From assembly GCA_943789485.1 (NCBI GenBank), contig CALSUH010000012.1, positions 1 through 64,000 of the forward strand: DNA of 64,000 nucleotides, read 5' to 3'. The translations under genes and the position numbers were made by a program. Below the pieces are notes generated by a model. The model was not told the origin of the DNA. It was given only the letters and a program-made list of their open reading frames with translations, and did not search any database. Position 1 is the stretch's first letter. The number at the start of each line of letters is the position of its first letter. Origin of the DNA: an uncultured Pseudomonadales bacterium (GTDB taxonomy: Bacteria > Pseudomonadota > Gammaproteobacteria > Pseudomonadales > Pseudohongiellaceae). Of this stretch, positions 18,043 through 27,371 are shown one piece after another.

Positions 18043-18618
18043 ATGGAAATGAAAGTAGAGCGCCCAATTGCAGCGAGCCGCGAGAAGGTCTGGGCGGCAT
18101 TAAACGATACTGAAACATTGAAGGCATCTATTCCCGGTTGTGATGCCTTGGAAGCGACCAGCGACACCAGCTTCAATGCTCAGATAACTGCCAAAGTAGG
18201 ACCGGTTAAAGCAAAATTCAAATTCGATGTTTCGCTCAGTGATATCGATGCGCCCAATAGCTATATGATTAACGGACAGGGTCAAGGCGGCGCTGCTGGT
18301 TTTGCTAACGGTAGCTGTGCCGTGACACTGATTGAAAATGGCGAACATACTATACTCGCTTACCATGCCAAGGCCAGCGTGGGCGGTAAATTGGCGCAAT
18401 TGGGCTCACGCCTGATCGATGGTACTGCGCAAAAAATGGCCGATGAATTCTTTAGCAAATTCATTAGTCTGGTAAGTGATGAGCAACCGGATGACTCCGG
18501 CTCAGAGCCTGCGGGAAACGGGCAATCAGGCGGCGATGATAAAATGGCAATACCGACTTGGGTTTTAGTCGCCGGATTGGCCATAATTGCGGTTCTCTCA
18601 GTTACATTCATGACCTAG
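18043..18618 (+). CDS. coxG: CoxG-like SRPBCC-family membrane-anchored protein
   Basis: A START-like SRPBCC domain (MEMKVERPIAASREKVWAAL, PGCDALE, KVGPVKAKFKFDVSLSD and GGKLAQLGSRLIDGTAQKMAD) is followed by a Gly/Ser-rich linker and a single C-terminal helix (WVLVAGLAIIAVLSVTFM). This is the architecture of CoxG, which tethers or recruits CO dehydrogenase to the inner membrane. The ATG at 18043 fits the domain start; the TTG at 18028 is less likely. It is the first gene of the coxGSLMDE run, 212 bp before coxS, so the latter may also have its own promoter. Confidence 0.88.
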   Translation: MEMKVERPIAASREKVWAALNDTETLKASIPGCDALEATSDTSFNAQITAKVGPVKAKFKFDVSLSDIDAPNSYMINGQGQGGAAGFANGSCAVTLIENGEHTILAYHAKASVGGKLAQLGSRLIDGTAQKMADEFFSKFISLVSDEQPDDSGSEPAGNGQSGGDDKMAIPTWVLVAGLAIIAVLSVTFMT

Positions 18619-18830
18619 AGGCTGTTCTGCAAAAAATACAATTCGAGACTGGCCTGCGGGCTTGACCTGCGAGCGGCAATCTTTGACACTGTCAGGCCGT
18701 CTCTTGGAAAAGAGCGATAACAAGAAAGGCACTAGAGCGTTGGTGTGGTGGAGAGACCGCCTAACCTTCGTTAGAACTATCAGATAGCAAATATCTGCTT
18801 AGCGGTGCCCTAATCATTGGGAGGATTTAC

Positions 18831-19301
18831 ATGCCAGCTGTAGCAATGAACGTAAATGGAAACGCCGTTTCCGGAGAAGTGGAACCTCGGACACTGCTGG
18901 TGCAGTTTCTTCGAGAGAGCTTACGTCTTACTGGTACCCACGTGGGCTGTGATACCAGCCAGTGCGGTGCATGTGTCGTACATGTGAATGGCAAATCAGT
19001 TAAATCCTGCACCATGCTTGCCGTGATGGCAGATGGTTGCGATGTAACCACCATCGAAGGTCTCGCTACAGATGGCAGCATGCATCCAATGCAACAGGCC
19101 TTTATGGACAACCACGGTTTACAATGTGGCTTCTGTACTCCAGGGATGGTGATGACCGCTCTGGATATCGTTAATCGTAATGGCAATGATCTGAATGAAG
19201 CGACCGTGCGCAAAGAACTCGAGGGGAATATTTGTCGCTGCACCGGTTATCACAATATCGTTAAGTCAGTTCAGGCTGGCGCTAAAGCGATGGGGGAATA
19301 A
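18831..19301 (+). CDS. coxS: Molybdenum hydroxylase 2Fe-2S subunit (CoxS-like)
   Basis: A 156-residue protein with two [2Fe-2S] domains. The plant-ferredoxin-type cluster is held by [17 protein letters not shown] and the later Cys in KSC. The helical C-terminal domain has [12 protein letters not shown] and [12 protein letters not shown]. It passes electrons from the molybdenum centre in the large subunit to FAD in the medium subunit. GGGAGGA sits at 18819-18825, five bases before the ATG. The stop is followed after two bases by the coxL start, so the two are translationally linked. Confidence 0.93.
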   Translation: MPAVAMNVNGNAVSGEVEPRTLLVQFLRESLRLTGTHVGCDTSQCGACVVHVNGKSVKSCTMLAVMADGCDVTTIEGLATDGSMHPMQQAFMDNHGLQCGFCTPGMVMTALDIVNRNGNDLNEATVRKELEGNICRCTGYHNIVKSVQAGAKAMGE

Positions 19302-19303
19302 TT

Positions 19304-21661
19304 ATGGTGGAGAATGGAATTGGCGCAAGCGTGCGCCGCAAAGAAGACAAGCGATTTTTAATAGGTAAGGGTAACTATACCGACGACATAAACGTCGCGG
19401 CACAGACCCATGCCTGTTTTGTTCGATCACCCCACGCTCATGCCACTATTAATAGTATCGACACCGGCGAAGCGATGGCTTCAACTGGAGTAGTTGCGGT
19501 GCTTACTGGTGACGATCTTGCCGCCGATGGAATTGGACCCTTAATCTGTGGTGTGACGGTTACCAGTGATGATGGCGAGCCCCATCGTGCACCTGCGCAT
19601 CCCGCTCTCGCCCAGGGCAAAGTAAATTATGTTGGTGATCATGTTGCCATCGTCATCGCCGAGACTTTGGCTCAGGCCAGAGATGCAGCAGAAAAAGTCG
19701 ATATTGATTATGGCGTATTGCCTGCGGTAACAGACACCGGCAGTGCTGCGGATGAAGGTCAGCAGCAGATACACGAAGTAGCGCCAAATAATATGTGCTT
19801 TAACTGGCCCTTCGGCGAGAAAGATGCAGTCGAGGCCGCATTTGCCTCGGCACACAAAATATCGACGCTGGATCTGGTTAACAATCGCATGGTGACCAAT
19901 CCGATGGAGCCACGAGCAGCCCTGGGTGAGTACAACGAAGGTACGGAAGAAATCACTCTTCACCTAACGACCCAGAATCCTCATGTGCATCGACTGGTGC
20001 TATCTGCATTTAATCAACTAGCACCAGAACACAAATTACGAGTTGTTGGTCCAGATGTAGGCGGCGGCTTCGGCGCGAAAATTTTTGTCTACGCCGAGGA
20101 ATTGGTTGTCGGTTGGGCCTGCCGCAAGGTGAAGCGACCGGTGAAATGGACTTCAGATCGCACCGAAGCATTTCTCTCCGACGCTCATGGCCGCGATCAC
20201 GTTGCTACCGCAGAAATGGCAATGGATGAAAATGGCAAATTTCTTGCTATGCGCGTTATGACTCAGGCAAATTTGGGTGCTTATTTGTCTACATTCGCAA
20301 CCATGGTGCCAAGCTATTTGTACGCTTTTCTGTTGGCAGGACAGTACACTACGCCGCTGATTTATTCGGAAGTTAAAGCGGTATTTACCAATACCGCTCC
20401 GGTAGATGCCTGCCGCGGAGCTGGTCGACCGGAAGCAACCTATCTAGTGGAACGCTTGGTAGATGTGGCAGCTGCCGACATGGGTCTGGATCCCGCTGAA
20501 ATTCGACGACGAAACTTTATTCCCGTAGATGCCTTCCCCTATCAGACGCCCGTGGTGCAGTGTTATGACAGCGGTGATTATGAAGCGGCTTTGGATAAGG
20601 CGATGGCGATGGCTGACTACGATAGTTTCAGTGCCCGAGCTGACGAAGCACGGACTAGAGGTAAACGCCGGGGCATTGGACTGTCTTCTTACGTGGAAGC
20701 ATGTGGCATCGCGCCATCTGCTGCTGTTGGTCAGTTAGGCGCAGGAGTTGGCTTGTGGGAAAGCGCCCAGGTACGTTTTAACCCGACCGGCAATGTACAG
20801 GTTTTTACTGGTACCCATTCCCACGGTCAGGGGCATGAAACAACTTTTGCTCAGTTGGTTACCGAGCAACTTGGAGTTCCTTTCGAAAACATTGAAGTAA
20901 TTCACGGCGATACGGCGAAGACACAATTTGGCATGGGCACTTACGGTTCTCGCTCTCTTGCGGTAGGTGGTGTCGCTATTGCCAAGGCCTGTGAGAAATT
21001 AATTGCCAAGGGCAAAAAGATTGCCGCCCATGCCTTGGAAGCAGCCGAGGGTGATATTGAATTTGCCGATGGAAACTTCTCAGTAGCGGGCACAGACAAG
21101 GCCATGAATATAGCCGAAGTCGCTTTTACCGCTTACGTGCCTCACAGTTATCCCGAAGGATTGGAACCGGGATTCGATGAGAACGCTTTCTTCGATCCAT
21201 TGAATTTTTCCTTTCCTGCTGGCACTCATATTTGTGAGGTGGAAGTCGATCCAGAAACTGGCGTGGTCGAAATTGTAAAATACACTGCCGTCGATGATTT
21301 CGGAAAGTTGGTCAATCCCATGATCGTCGAAGGGCAGGTTCATGGGGGTATTGTTCACGGTGTCGGTCAGGCGTTGTTGGAAGGATGCCGCTACGACAGT
21401 GAAGGACAGCTGATCACTGCTTCATATATGGATTACGCCATGCCGCGAGCAGACAATGTGCCAAGCTTCGATATCGACTATGCACCCACCAATCCACCGC
21501 ATAATCCACTGGGTGTGAAAGGGTGTGGAGAGGCTGGCGCCATCGGTGCGCCGCCTGCGGTCATCAACGCTATATCAAACGCCCTTGGTATTAAACATAT
21601 CGATATGCCTGCAACGCCGGAAAATGTTTGGCGAGCAGCTCAGACTGCTGCTTTAGGCTAA
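19304..21661 (+). CDS. coxL: Molybdenum hydroxylase large subunit (CoxL-like, atypical form II)
   Basis: A 785-residue molybdopterin-cytosine-dinucleotide subunit. The hammerhead domain starts at [20 protein letters not shown]; the cofactor motifs are [32 protein letters not shown] and [18 protein letters not shown]. In the active-site loop the form II AYRGAGR appears as [13 protein letters not shown], so the usual Tyr is Cys. It is not form I (AYXCSFR), so CO oxidation should not be assumed. Flanked by coxS and coxM, it should form the (LMS)2 enzyme, cytoplasmic and membrane-recruited through CoxG. It shares order and motifs with the minus-strand CoxL-like gene at 14868. Confidence 0.9.
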   Translation: MVENGIGASVRRKEDKRFLIGKGNYTDDINVAAQTHACFVRSPHAHATINSIDTGEAMASTGVVAVLTGDDLAADGIGPLICGVTVTSDDGEPHRAPAHPALAQGKVNYVGDHVAIVIAETLAQARDAAEKVDIDYGVLPAVTDTGSAADEGQQQIHEVAPNNMCFNWPFGEKDAVEAAFASAHKISTLDLVNNRMVTNPMEPRAALGEYNEGTEEITLHLTTQNPHVHRLVLSAFNQLAPEHKLRVVGPDVGGGFGAKIFVYAEELVVGWACRKVKRPVKWTSDRTEAFLSDAHGRDHVATAEMAMDENGKFLAMRVMTQANLGAYLSTFATMVPSYLYAFLLAGQYTTPLIYSEVKAVFTNTAPVDACRGAGRPEATYLVERLVDVAAADMGLDPAEIRRRNFIPVDAFPYQTPVVQCYDSGDYEAALDKAMAMADYDSFSARADEARTRGKRRGIGLSSYVEACGIAPSAAVGQLGAGVGLWESAQVRFNPTGNVQVFTGTHSHGQGHETTFAQLVTEQLGVPFENIEVIHGDTAKTQFGMGTYGSRSLAVGGVAIAKACEKLIAKGKKIAAHALEAAEGDIEFADGNFSVAGTDKAMNIAEVAFTAYVPHSYPEGLEPGFDENAFFDPLNFSFPAGTHICEVEVDPETGVVEIVKYTAVDDFGKLVNPMIVEGQVHGGIVHGVGQALLEGCRYDSEGQLITASYMDYAMPRADNVPSFDIDYAPTNPPHNPLGVKGCGEAGAIGAPPAVINAISNALGIKHIDMPATPENVWRAAQTAALG

Positions 21662-21681
21662 ACAGAGGAAAGGAGAGAAAC

Positions 21682-22476
21682 ATGTACGAATTTTCATATC
21701 ATAAATCTGCCTCCGTCGATGGGGCTGTCGAGGCCATGAACAAGGCTGAAGACGGAAAATTTGTTGCCGGTGGACAGACCATGTTGCCGACGATGAAGCA
21801 TCGATTGGCTGCGCCCAGCGATATTATCGATCTAGGCGGTATTGCCGAACTGGTAGGCATTACCGTAGAAGGCGATAGTATAAATATCGGGGCGATGACT
21901 ACTCATGCCGCAGTCGCTGCCTCCGGAGATGTTCAGACGATGATTCCTATGCTGGCGAAGCTAGCTGGAAATATTGGTGATCCTGCAGTTCGCAATCGCG
22001 GTACGATAGGAGGTTCAATCGCCAACAACGATCCTGCGGCCGACTATCCTGCGGCTGTTCTTGCGCTCGGCGCGACTGTGAAAACAAACAAGCGAGAGAT
22101 TGCTGGGGACGATTTTTTCACAGGCATGTTTGAAACCGCACTGGCAGACGATGAACTTATAACAAGTGTTAGCTTTCCAAAGCCAACAGCAGCGGCCTAC
22201 ATGAAGTTTGAAAACCCGGCGTCACGTTACGCGATCGTCGGCGTGTGTGTGGCCAAGACCGATGATGGCATTCGAGTCGCGGTAACGGGGGCTACTCCCT
22301 GTGTTCATAGGGGCAAGCAGCTGGAAGAAGCTTTAAAAGGTGAGTTTTCCAGCGCAGCCTGTGTTGGCGTCGATGTACCGGAGGATCAAATGAATGCAGA
22401 TATTCATGCCAGCGCCGAATACCGCGCCCATCTGGTGAAAGTGATGACCAAACGTGCGGTGGATGCCTGCACTTAA
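21682..22476 (+). CDS. coxM: Molybdenum hydroxylase FAD subunit (CoxM-like)
   Basis: A 264-residue FAD-binding subunit of the vanillyl-alcohol-oxidase fold. The first FAD motif is FVAGGQTMLPTMKHRLAAP and the second is RNRGTIGGSIANNDPAADYP; a CO-dehydrogenase C-terminal domain follows. It accepts electrons from the CoxS clusters and delivers them to quinone or another acceptor. The frame is open further upstream, but ATG 21682 is preceded by AGGAAAGGAGAGAAAC and matches the family start MYEFSYHK. It is slightly shorter than the typical 280-290 residues. Confidence 0.92.
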   Translation: MYEFSYHKSASVDGAVEAMNKAEDGKFVAGGQTMLPTMKHRLAAPSDIIDLGGIAELVGITVEGDSINIGAMTTHAAVAASGDVQTMIPMLAKLAGNIGDPAVRNRGTIGGSIANNDPAADYPAAVLALGATVKTNKREIAGDDFFTGMFETALADDELITSVSFPKPTAAAYMKFENPASRYAIVGVCVAKTDDGIRVAVTGATPCVHRGKQLEEALKGEFSSAACVGVDVPEDQMNADIHASAEYRAHLVKVMTKRAVDACT

Positions 22477-22507
22477 CAAGCACTGATATTTATAGGCCAT
22501 TACACTA

Positions 22508-23437
22508 ATGACCACGGCCATACCAGAGACTATCGAAGACACGCTCAGCCTGCTGAGTCAGGGAAACTATGTCGCCGACCGTTCTTTGGCGACGACACTG
22601 TTTCTTGCCTTGAAGATGGAAAGGCCACTATTTCTCGAAGGGGAAGCTGGTGTCGGTAAGACCGAGATCGCCAAGGTGCTGGCTCAGGCCCTCGATCGTC
22701 GCTTGGTTCGATTGCAGTGTTATGAAGGTCTGGATGTATCTTCGGCAGTCTATGAGTGGAATTATTCCCGCCAGATGATCGAGATTCGGCTGGCAGAAGC
22801 GGCCGGAGAAATTGATAGGAAGGATTTATCAACCGATGTGTTTTCTGAAGATTTTTTAATCGAACGACCTTTGCTGCAAGCATTGCGAACTGACGAGAAA
22901 GGTCCGCCGGTACTATTGATCGATGAGCTGGATAGAACAGACGAACCTTTCGAAGCATATTTATTGGAGATACTGTCTGACTATCAAGTCAGTATCCCGG
23001 AGATCGGCACTACCAAAGCGGAACAACCACCAATCGTAATTATCACCTCGAATCGCACCAGGGAAATTCATGATGCGCTAAAGCGACGCTGTCTCTATCA
23101 CTGGATTGATTACCCCACAGCAGAAAGGGAATTGCAGATTGTTGCTGCGAGGTTACCGGGCATTGCCAAGCAATTGAGCTCGCAACTGGTGGCATTTGTT
23201 CAACGTCTGAGACAGGAAGACCTTTTCAAGCTTCCTGGGGTAGCTGAAACTCTGGATTGGGCGGACGCACTCACACAGCTGGATACAGTTGCCCTCGATG
23301 GTGACGCCATCGATAACACCCTGGGAGCACTGCTCAAGTATCAGGACGATATCGCCAAGATTCGTGGCAGCGAGGCGGCGCAATTACTGGAGCAGGTCAA
23401 GTCCGAGGTGTCCAACCTCGAAGCCATGAGTGGCTGA
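22508..23437 (+). CDS. coxD: MoxR-family AAA+ ATPase (CoxD-like)
   Basis: A 309-residue AAA+ protein with Walker A GEAGVGKTEIAK, Walker B VLLIDELDRTDEPFEAYLLE and sensor ITSNRTREIHDALKRRCLYH. CoxD works with the VWA protein CoxE in maturing the sulfurated molybdenum-copper site in Oligotropha-type CO dehydrogenase. The same MoxR-VWA pair matures other molybdenum hydroxylases, so it does not prove CO as substrate. It overlaps coxE by one base (TGATG), indicating translational coupling. Confidence 0.92.
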   Translation: MTTAIPETIEDTLSLLSQGNYVADRSLATTLFLALKMERPLFLEGEAGVGKTEIAKVLAQALDRRLVRLQCYEGLDVSSAVYEWNYSRQMIEIRLAEAAGEIDRKDLSTDVFSEDFLIERPLLQALRTDEKGPPVLLIDELDRTDEPFEAYLLEILSDYQVSIPEIGTTKAEQPPIVIITSNRTREIHDALKRRCLYHWIDYPTAERELQIVAARLPGIAKQLSSQLVAFVQRLRQEDLFKLPGVAETLDWADALTQLDTVALDGDAIDNTLGALLKYQDDIAKIRGSEAAQLLEQVKSEVSNLEAMSG

Positions 23438-24651
23438 TGCCAGCCACGGCAGTCATCGATACCGAAGGCAGGATGGCAGAGAACATCCTTTATTTCGCTC
23501 GCCTCGTGAGAGGCGCTGGAATTCCGGTAGGTCCCGGAAAAGTACTAGATGCAATTACTGCAGTAAAAACACTCGGTGTAGGTCAGCGACAGGATTTTTA
23601 CTGGTGCATGTTTGCGCTGTTTGTAAATCGTGAAGATCAGCGAGCGCTATTCGATCAGGCTTTTCATATCTTCTGGCGTAACCCGCGCATGATGGAAAGA
23701 ATGATGAGCGCCATGTTGCCCACTATAAAGGTCGACCGGGAAGAGGAGTTGGAGGAGATGACTCGTCGTCTCGCTGACGCCACCGGCTCGTCCAATTTGG
23801 CTGCAAGCAGTCCTCAGGATGATGAAGAAATCGAATTTGATGCTTCTTTCACCTATTCGTCCAAGGAAGTGCTTCAGGACATGGACTTCGAAGACATGTC
23901 TGTGGAAGAGCTTAATCAGGCCAAGTTAGCTATCGCTCGATTGAGATTGCCGATTATGAAAGTGCCTACACGCCGGTATCAAAGTAGCTTGCAGGGCAGC
24001 CAAGTCGACATGCGAGCCAGCTTCCGTGCCTCCCTGCGTTCCTCGGATTCGATAGAGCTAAAATTCAAAAAAGTGCAACAGCGCCACCCACCCTTACTTA
24101 TTCTATGTGATATATCGGGCTCCATGAGTCGTTATTCGCGCATGTTTCTCCATTTCATGCACGGGATAACCAATGATCGTGACCGCATACAGGCTTTTGT
24201 GTTCGGTACTCGCCTGACTAATATAACGCGGCACCTGCGCCATCGTGACGTGGATGTTGCGCTCGATAGTGTCGCAGAGTCGGTAGATGACTGGTCTGGT
24301 GGCACTCGCATCGGTGCCTGCCTAAAGGAATTTAATAATCGCTGGTCTCGTCGCGTTTTGGGGCAGGGAGCCATAACACTTATAATATCTGATGGATTGG
24401 ACCGTGATAACGCTGATGATCTTGCTCAGCAGATGGATAGGCTGAGTAAATCCACGCGTCGATTGATCTGGCTAAATCCCTTGCTGCGCTATGAGAAATT
24501 TGAGCCGAAGGCAAAAGGAATAAAGGCCATGTTGCCCTATGTGGATGACTTCAGATCGAGTCACAATTTAAATAGTTTGATGGCATTGTCCGAGGTTTTG
24601 AGCAGAGAACAGCCGAGACACAGGTATTCTTCTTTGCAAGATATTGCTTAA
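23437..24651 (+). CDS. coxE: VWA-domain protein (CoxE-like)
   Basis: A 404-residue protein of the VWA_CoxE family. The N-terminal part (ILYFARLVRGAGIPVGPGKV and RQDFYWCMFALFVNRE) is family-specific. A central acidic stretch (QDDEEIEFDASF) precedes the VWA domain, whose metal-ion-dependent adhesion site is LCDISGSMSRYSR. DWSGGTRIGACLKEFNNRW and LIISDGLDRDN complete the fold. It is the partner of the CoxD ATPase in cofactor maturation and the last gene of the operon. An array of short direct repeats (AAGTAAGTAGG) and a palindromic element follow it. Confidence 0.92.
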   Translation: MPATAVIDTEGRMAENILYFARLVRGAGIPVGPGKVLDAITAVKTLGVGQRQDFYWCMFALFVNREDQRALFDQAFHIFWRNPRMMERMMSAMLPTIKVDREEELEEMTRRLADATGSSNLAASSPQDDEEIEFDASFTYSSKEVLQDMDFEDMSVEELNQAKLAIARLRLPIMKVPTRRYQSSLQGSQVDMRASFRASLRSSDSIELKFKKVQQRHPPLLILCDISGSMSRYSRMFLHFMHGITNDRDRIQAFVFGTRLTNITRHLRHRDVDVALDSVAESVDDWSGGTRIGACLKEFNNRWSRRVLGQGAITLIISDGLDRDNADDLAQQMDRLSKSTRRLIWLNPLLRYEKFEPKAKGIKAMLPYVDDFRSSHNLNSLMALSEVLSREQPRHRYSSLQDIA

Positions 24652-24739
24652 CTGCGGCTCTATTAATTTCTATCTGTTGGCACGTTGTCGGTCGGGCAGT
24701 CCAACGAAGTAAGTAGGAAGTAAGTAGGAGAAGTAAGTA

Positions 24740-24842
24740 GGGACACTAACAATTTAACAACTTAAGTCGAACCCATAGCATTCGATTATCGTAATTAAGA
24801 AGCCTCCTCGATCTGTTAAGTTGTTATCTTGTTAGTGTCCCC
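24740..24842. repeat. 103-bp palindromic element, copy 1
   Basis: The left arm GGGACACTAACAATTTAACA continues as ACTTAA. The right arm TTAAGTTGTTATCTTGTTAG continues as TGTCCCC. They pair over 26 bp with two mismatches around an about 50-bp loop. Copy 2 at 25214-25316 is identical by eye, including the loop. Short AAGTAAGTAG repeats precede it. The size and long terminal inverted repeats fit a MITE or REPIN-like element. Confidence 0.85.
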
Positions 24843-24869
24843 TAGTCCGTCCTTGTCCGTCACGGACCG

Positions 24870-25203
24870 TCAGGTCAAGCCAGGCGTGCCTCGTCCCAGC
24901 CCGTCAAAGAGATCAAGCATCTTCTGTCGCCAGGCCTCCACGGGATCGTTGTCATCCAACAGCGAACCCGCATAGGTCGTTTTCGCCCACATTAACCCAC
25001 CCATCACACAATAGTCGGAAAATGCCGGATCAGCGCCCGAAATAAACGGTTGCTCCGCCAGAGTCTGACGAAGAGGTTCCAGCGCTTTGTTGTGCGTATC
25101 CAGTGCATGGGTCTCCATCGCGCGGATTTCGTCAATAGTCTTACCCGTCCATTCAAACCGGCTTTGCGCGAAATACGGTTTGTCTTCTTCCTGCGTGGCG
25201 TCA
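24870..25203 (-). pseudogene. Glutathione S-transferase C-terminal fragment
   Basis: About 110 codons encode the all-helical C-terminal half of a GST: TIDEIRAMETHALDTHNKAL, PLRQTLAEQPFISGADPAFS (the GADPxFSD N-capping motif), DYCVMGGLMWAK and a closing helix. The thioredoxin-like N-terminal domain with the glutathione-binding residues is absent. The frame runs directly into the flanking palindromic element on its 5' side. The piece lies between two identical 103-bp elements and has no start of its own, so it is a captured or stranded gene end, not a working enzyme. Confidence 0.75.
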
Positions 25204-25213
25204 CAAGTAGGTA

Positions 25214-25316
25214 GGGACACTAACAATTTAACAACTTAAGTCGAACCCATAGCATTCGATTATCGTAATTAAGAAGCCTCCTCGATCTGTTAAGTTGTTA
25301 TCTTGTTAGTGTCCCC
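25214..25316. repeat. 103-bp palindromic element, copy 2
   Basis: It has the same arms and loop as copy 1 at 24740-24842, in the same orientation. It cuts off the 5' end of the GST fragment. Ten bases later the 157-bp repeat copy B starts. Confidence 0.85.
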
Positions 25317-25325
25317 TTGTCCGTC

Positions 25326-25484
25326 ACAAACTTGCCCGAATTTGCAGGTCGAACATCGGCTAGGGTAGTCAATAGTGCGGAAATGCGGGGAGATTTACGA
25401 GGTTTTCGGGGGAAGCAAGATACTATTTCATGCAAATGGGGGGCATAGACTTGGATGGAGATAGCTTTTATCCTACTTATACTC
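25326..25484. repeat. 157-bp dispersed repeat, copy B
   Basis: This is the direct repeat of 3943-4099 with scattered substitutions and a two- to three-base insertion in the G-rich part. It contains no convincing open frame conserved between the two copies. It lies 75 bp upstream of the Tat-dependent FAD oxidase. As at 3943, a GGGACACTAAC element stands just 5' of it, so the two repeats may travel as one unit. Confidence 0.85.
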
Positions 25485-25587
25485 TATCTAAAAAGCTGAG
25501 TGCCAAGAATATGGCTAGCTAACAGATAACAATTAGATTAAAGAAAGTAGGCAAATGTAATGAAGCGCAGAAAAACTTATTAAGGCC

Positions 25588-26766
25588 ATGTCTGTTGCAG
25601 CTGGATTTGGCTTGTCGCACAAACTCGCCTATGCGCAAAAGGTGCCTAAAGTCGCGGTCGTCGGCGCAGGCATAGTAGGTGCAAGTATTGCTTACTATCT
25701 CTCCAAGCAAGGTGGTGATGTAGTCGTTTTAGAAAAGAGTAAGCCCGCTGTTCAAGCCTCTGGAAATAGCTTCGCATGGCTCAATGCAACTTACTTTGAT
25801 AGTCCCCATAGTTACTTTGAGTTAAGGAGTGAATCGCTATTAGCCTATCATCGACTTCAGCGCGAACTGGCATTATCTGTGCATTGGGGCGGCAGCCTTG
25901 AATGGTATGCCGAAGATGACCGACAGCAGGAATTGGTTTCCGGGGTAAGTCGCATACGTGCAAGTGGCAGCCAGACTCGAATCATTGGCAAACAAGATCT
26001 CTCCTCCATTGAGGCGAATCTTCAGGTCGATGAGAATGCCCGAATTGCCTATGCTGTTGGGGAAGGCGCAGTGAACCCAAAAGCGATGACCGAAGTTTTG
26101 TTAGCAGCGGTTGTTCGCAATGGTGGGGTGGTGCAATATCCCGCCGAGGTTAGCGCCGTGCAAAGTATCGGTAATAAAGTGAGAGTAGCCACTCAAAATG
26201 ACACACTAGAAGTCGACAAAGTCGTACTCGCCACTGGCATAGACACCAACTCAATTTTGAAGATGGCCGGCGTAAATCAGGAGCCAATGTTGCCAGCGAC
26301 TCCGGGTATACTCGTTACCACTAAGCCCATGCCTCAAATTTTGAATGCAGTGGTATATACCAATAAAACCCACATACACCAACTGTTAGATGGCCGCGTT
26401 ATTGTTGGTGAGAAAGCCGGCCCACCGCAAACTAGTCAACACGGCGGTTACCTTAAGGGCAAACCCAATCAATATCCTGATCCGAGTTTGGCTGCCGAAC
26501 ATGCGCGTAGAGTATTGGCTATCGCGCAAGATTATTTACCTCAGTTAGGTAACGCAGAAGCCGAATCAGTTGGCATTGGCTGGAGACCTCTACCGAAAGA
26601 TGGGCTCCCTGTATTGGGCCAACCTGCGGGGGCGCCGGGCATCTACGTCGCTGCAACTCACAGCGGCGTAACTCTTGCTCCCATTATTGGAGAGTTGGCG
26701 AGTCAAGAAATATTGGAAGGTGTGCGGCTCGAGCAGCTTTCGCCTTATCGAATTGAGCGCTTCTAA
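25588..26766 (+). CDS. DadA-like FAD-dependent amino-acid oxidoreductase, Tat signal frameshifted
   Basis: The core is a DAO-family flavoprotein of 392 residues: Rossmann motif KVAVVGAGIVGASIAYYLSK, LEKSKPAVQASGNSFAWLNA and the C-terminal VGIGWRPLPKDGLPVLGQP with GIYVAATHSGVTLAPIIGE. Such enzymes deaminate D-amino acids, glycine or related amines to imino acids, passing electrons to quinone. The frame starts at ATG 25588 with a fragment of a signal sequence. An ATG at 25560 begins MKRRK; removing one base from the A5 run at 25571-25575 joins it as MKRRKLIKAMSVAAGFGL, a textbook twin-arginine signal ending in AYAQ. As read, the protein would lack the RR motif and export would fail. Either a sequence error or a recent inactivating mutation accounts for this. 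Confidence 0.82.
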   Translation: MSVAAGFGLSHKLAYAQKVPKVAVVGAGIVGASIAYYLSKQGGDVVVLEKSKPAVQASGNSFAWLNATYFDSPHSYFELRSESLLAYHRLQRELALSVHWGGSLEWYAEDDRQQELVSGVSRIRASGSQTRIIGKQDLSSIEANLQVDENARIAYAVGEGAVNPKAMTEVLLAAVVRNGGVVQYPAEVSAVQSIGNKVRVATQNDTLEVDKVVLATGIDTNSILKMAGVNQEPMLPATPGILVTTKPMPQILNAVVYTNKTHIHQLLDGRVIVGEKAGPPQTSQHGGYLKGKPNQYPDPSLAAEHARRVLAIAQDYLPQLGNAEAESVGIGWRPLPKDGLPVLGQPAGAPGIYVAATHSGVTLAPIIGELASQEILEGVRLEQLSPYRIERF

Positions 26767-26819
26767 GCATTGAAGCTATCAATAGAGAAAGGCGAGTTCT
26801 CGGTAATTGGGCGGTAATT

Positions 26820-26885
26820 GGGGACACTAACAATTTAACAACTTATGCCCAATCCTTGAAGTAATTAGAGTTGTTAGTGCCCCCT
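26820..26885. repeat. Shortened palindromic element (66 bp)
   Basis: The full left arm GGGGACACTAACAATTTAAC plus AACTTA is followed by a short unrelated loop and a trimmed right arm GTTGTTAGTGCCCCC. It is an internally deleted relative of the 103-bp elements. It lies just after the FAD oxidase gene, preceded by the doublet CGGTAATTGGGCGGTAATTG. Confidence 0.75.
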
Positions 26886-26899
26886 AGTCTCAAGTACAC

Positions 26900-27157
26900 G
26901 AGCAAGGGAATGTTTTTCTGGAACAAAGAAGCAGGTGTAAAACTGAGTTTTAGTCAACCTGGAAACCCACACAAAATGCCTTCGTCGAATGCCTGAATGG
27001 GAAATTAAGAACCGAGTTTTTGAACCAATATTGGTTCAGATCGCTTGATAAGGCTGGATGGAAAATCAATAAATAGAGAGAGCATTACAACAACGTGCGA
27101 CCACACAGTTCATTGGGTTATTTACCCCCAGAGGGGTTTGCTGAGAGAGCAGCTTAA
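26900..27157 (+). pseudogene. IS3-family transposase 3' remnant
   Basis: Reading across two or three frameshifts gives LSFSQPGNP, NAFVECLNGKLRTEFLNQYW, FRSLDKAGW and HYNNVRPHSSLGYLPPEGFA, the C-terminal end of an IS3-group OrfB including the catalytic Glu region. Several shifts and stops make it non-functional. It differs in sequence from the IS3 transposase at 2798, so it comes from another insertion. Confidence 0.75.
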
Positions 27158-27371
27158 AATGAATTTCTCATCGTGGTCATGCGACTAATTTAGGAGAAAG
27201 GTCAACCTTTGATAAACCTAATGTCAATGGTGACGGTGGATTGATCCTCACTGAGTATTCAGCAATGTATGTATTCGATGAATACTGCTAAATAACTGGT
27301 CTAGCAGGGATGGCAAGAGACTGAATGAGATAGTAGAATCTTAGGCACTAATTTTCCACATTTGGATAACT

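Noticed and set aside
18043..24651. Calling the operon a true CO dehydrogenase
   Set aside because: The large subunit lacks the form I AYXCSFR loop, so only a CoxL-like assignment is supported.
3943..25484. The 21-kb segment between the two 157-bp repeats as a genomic island or composite transposon
   Set aside because: No integrase, transposase pair or target duplication was found at the ends, and the genes between are ordinary.
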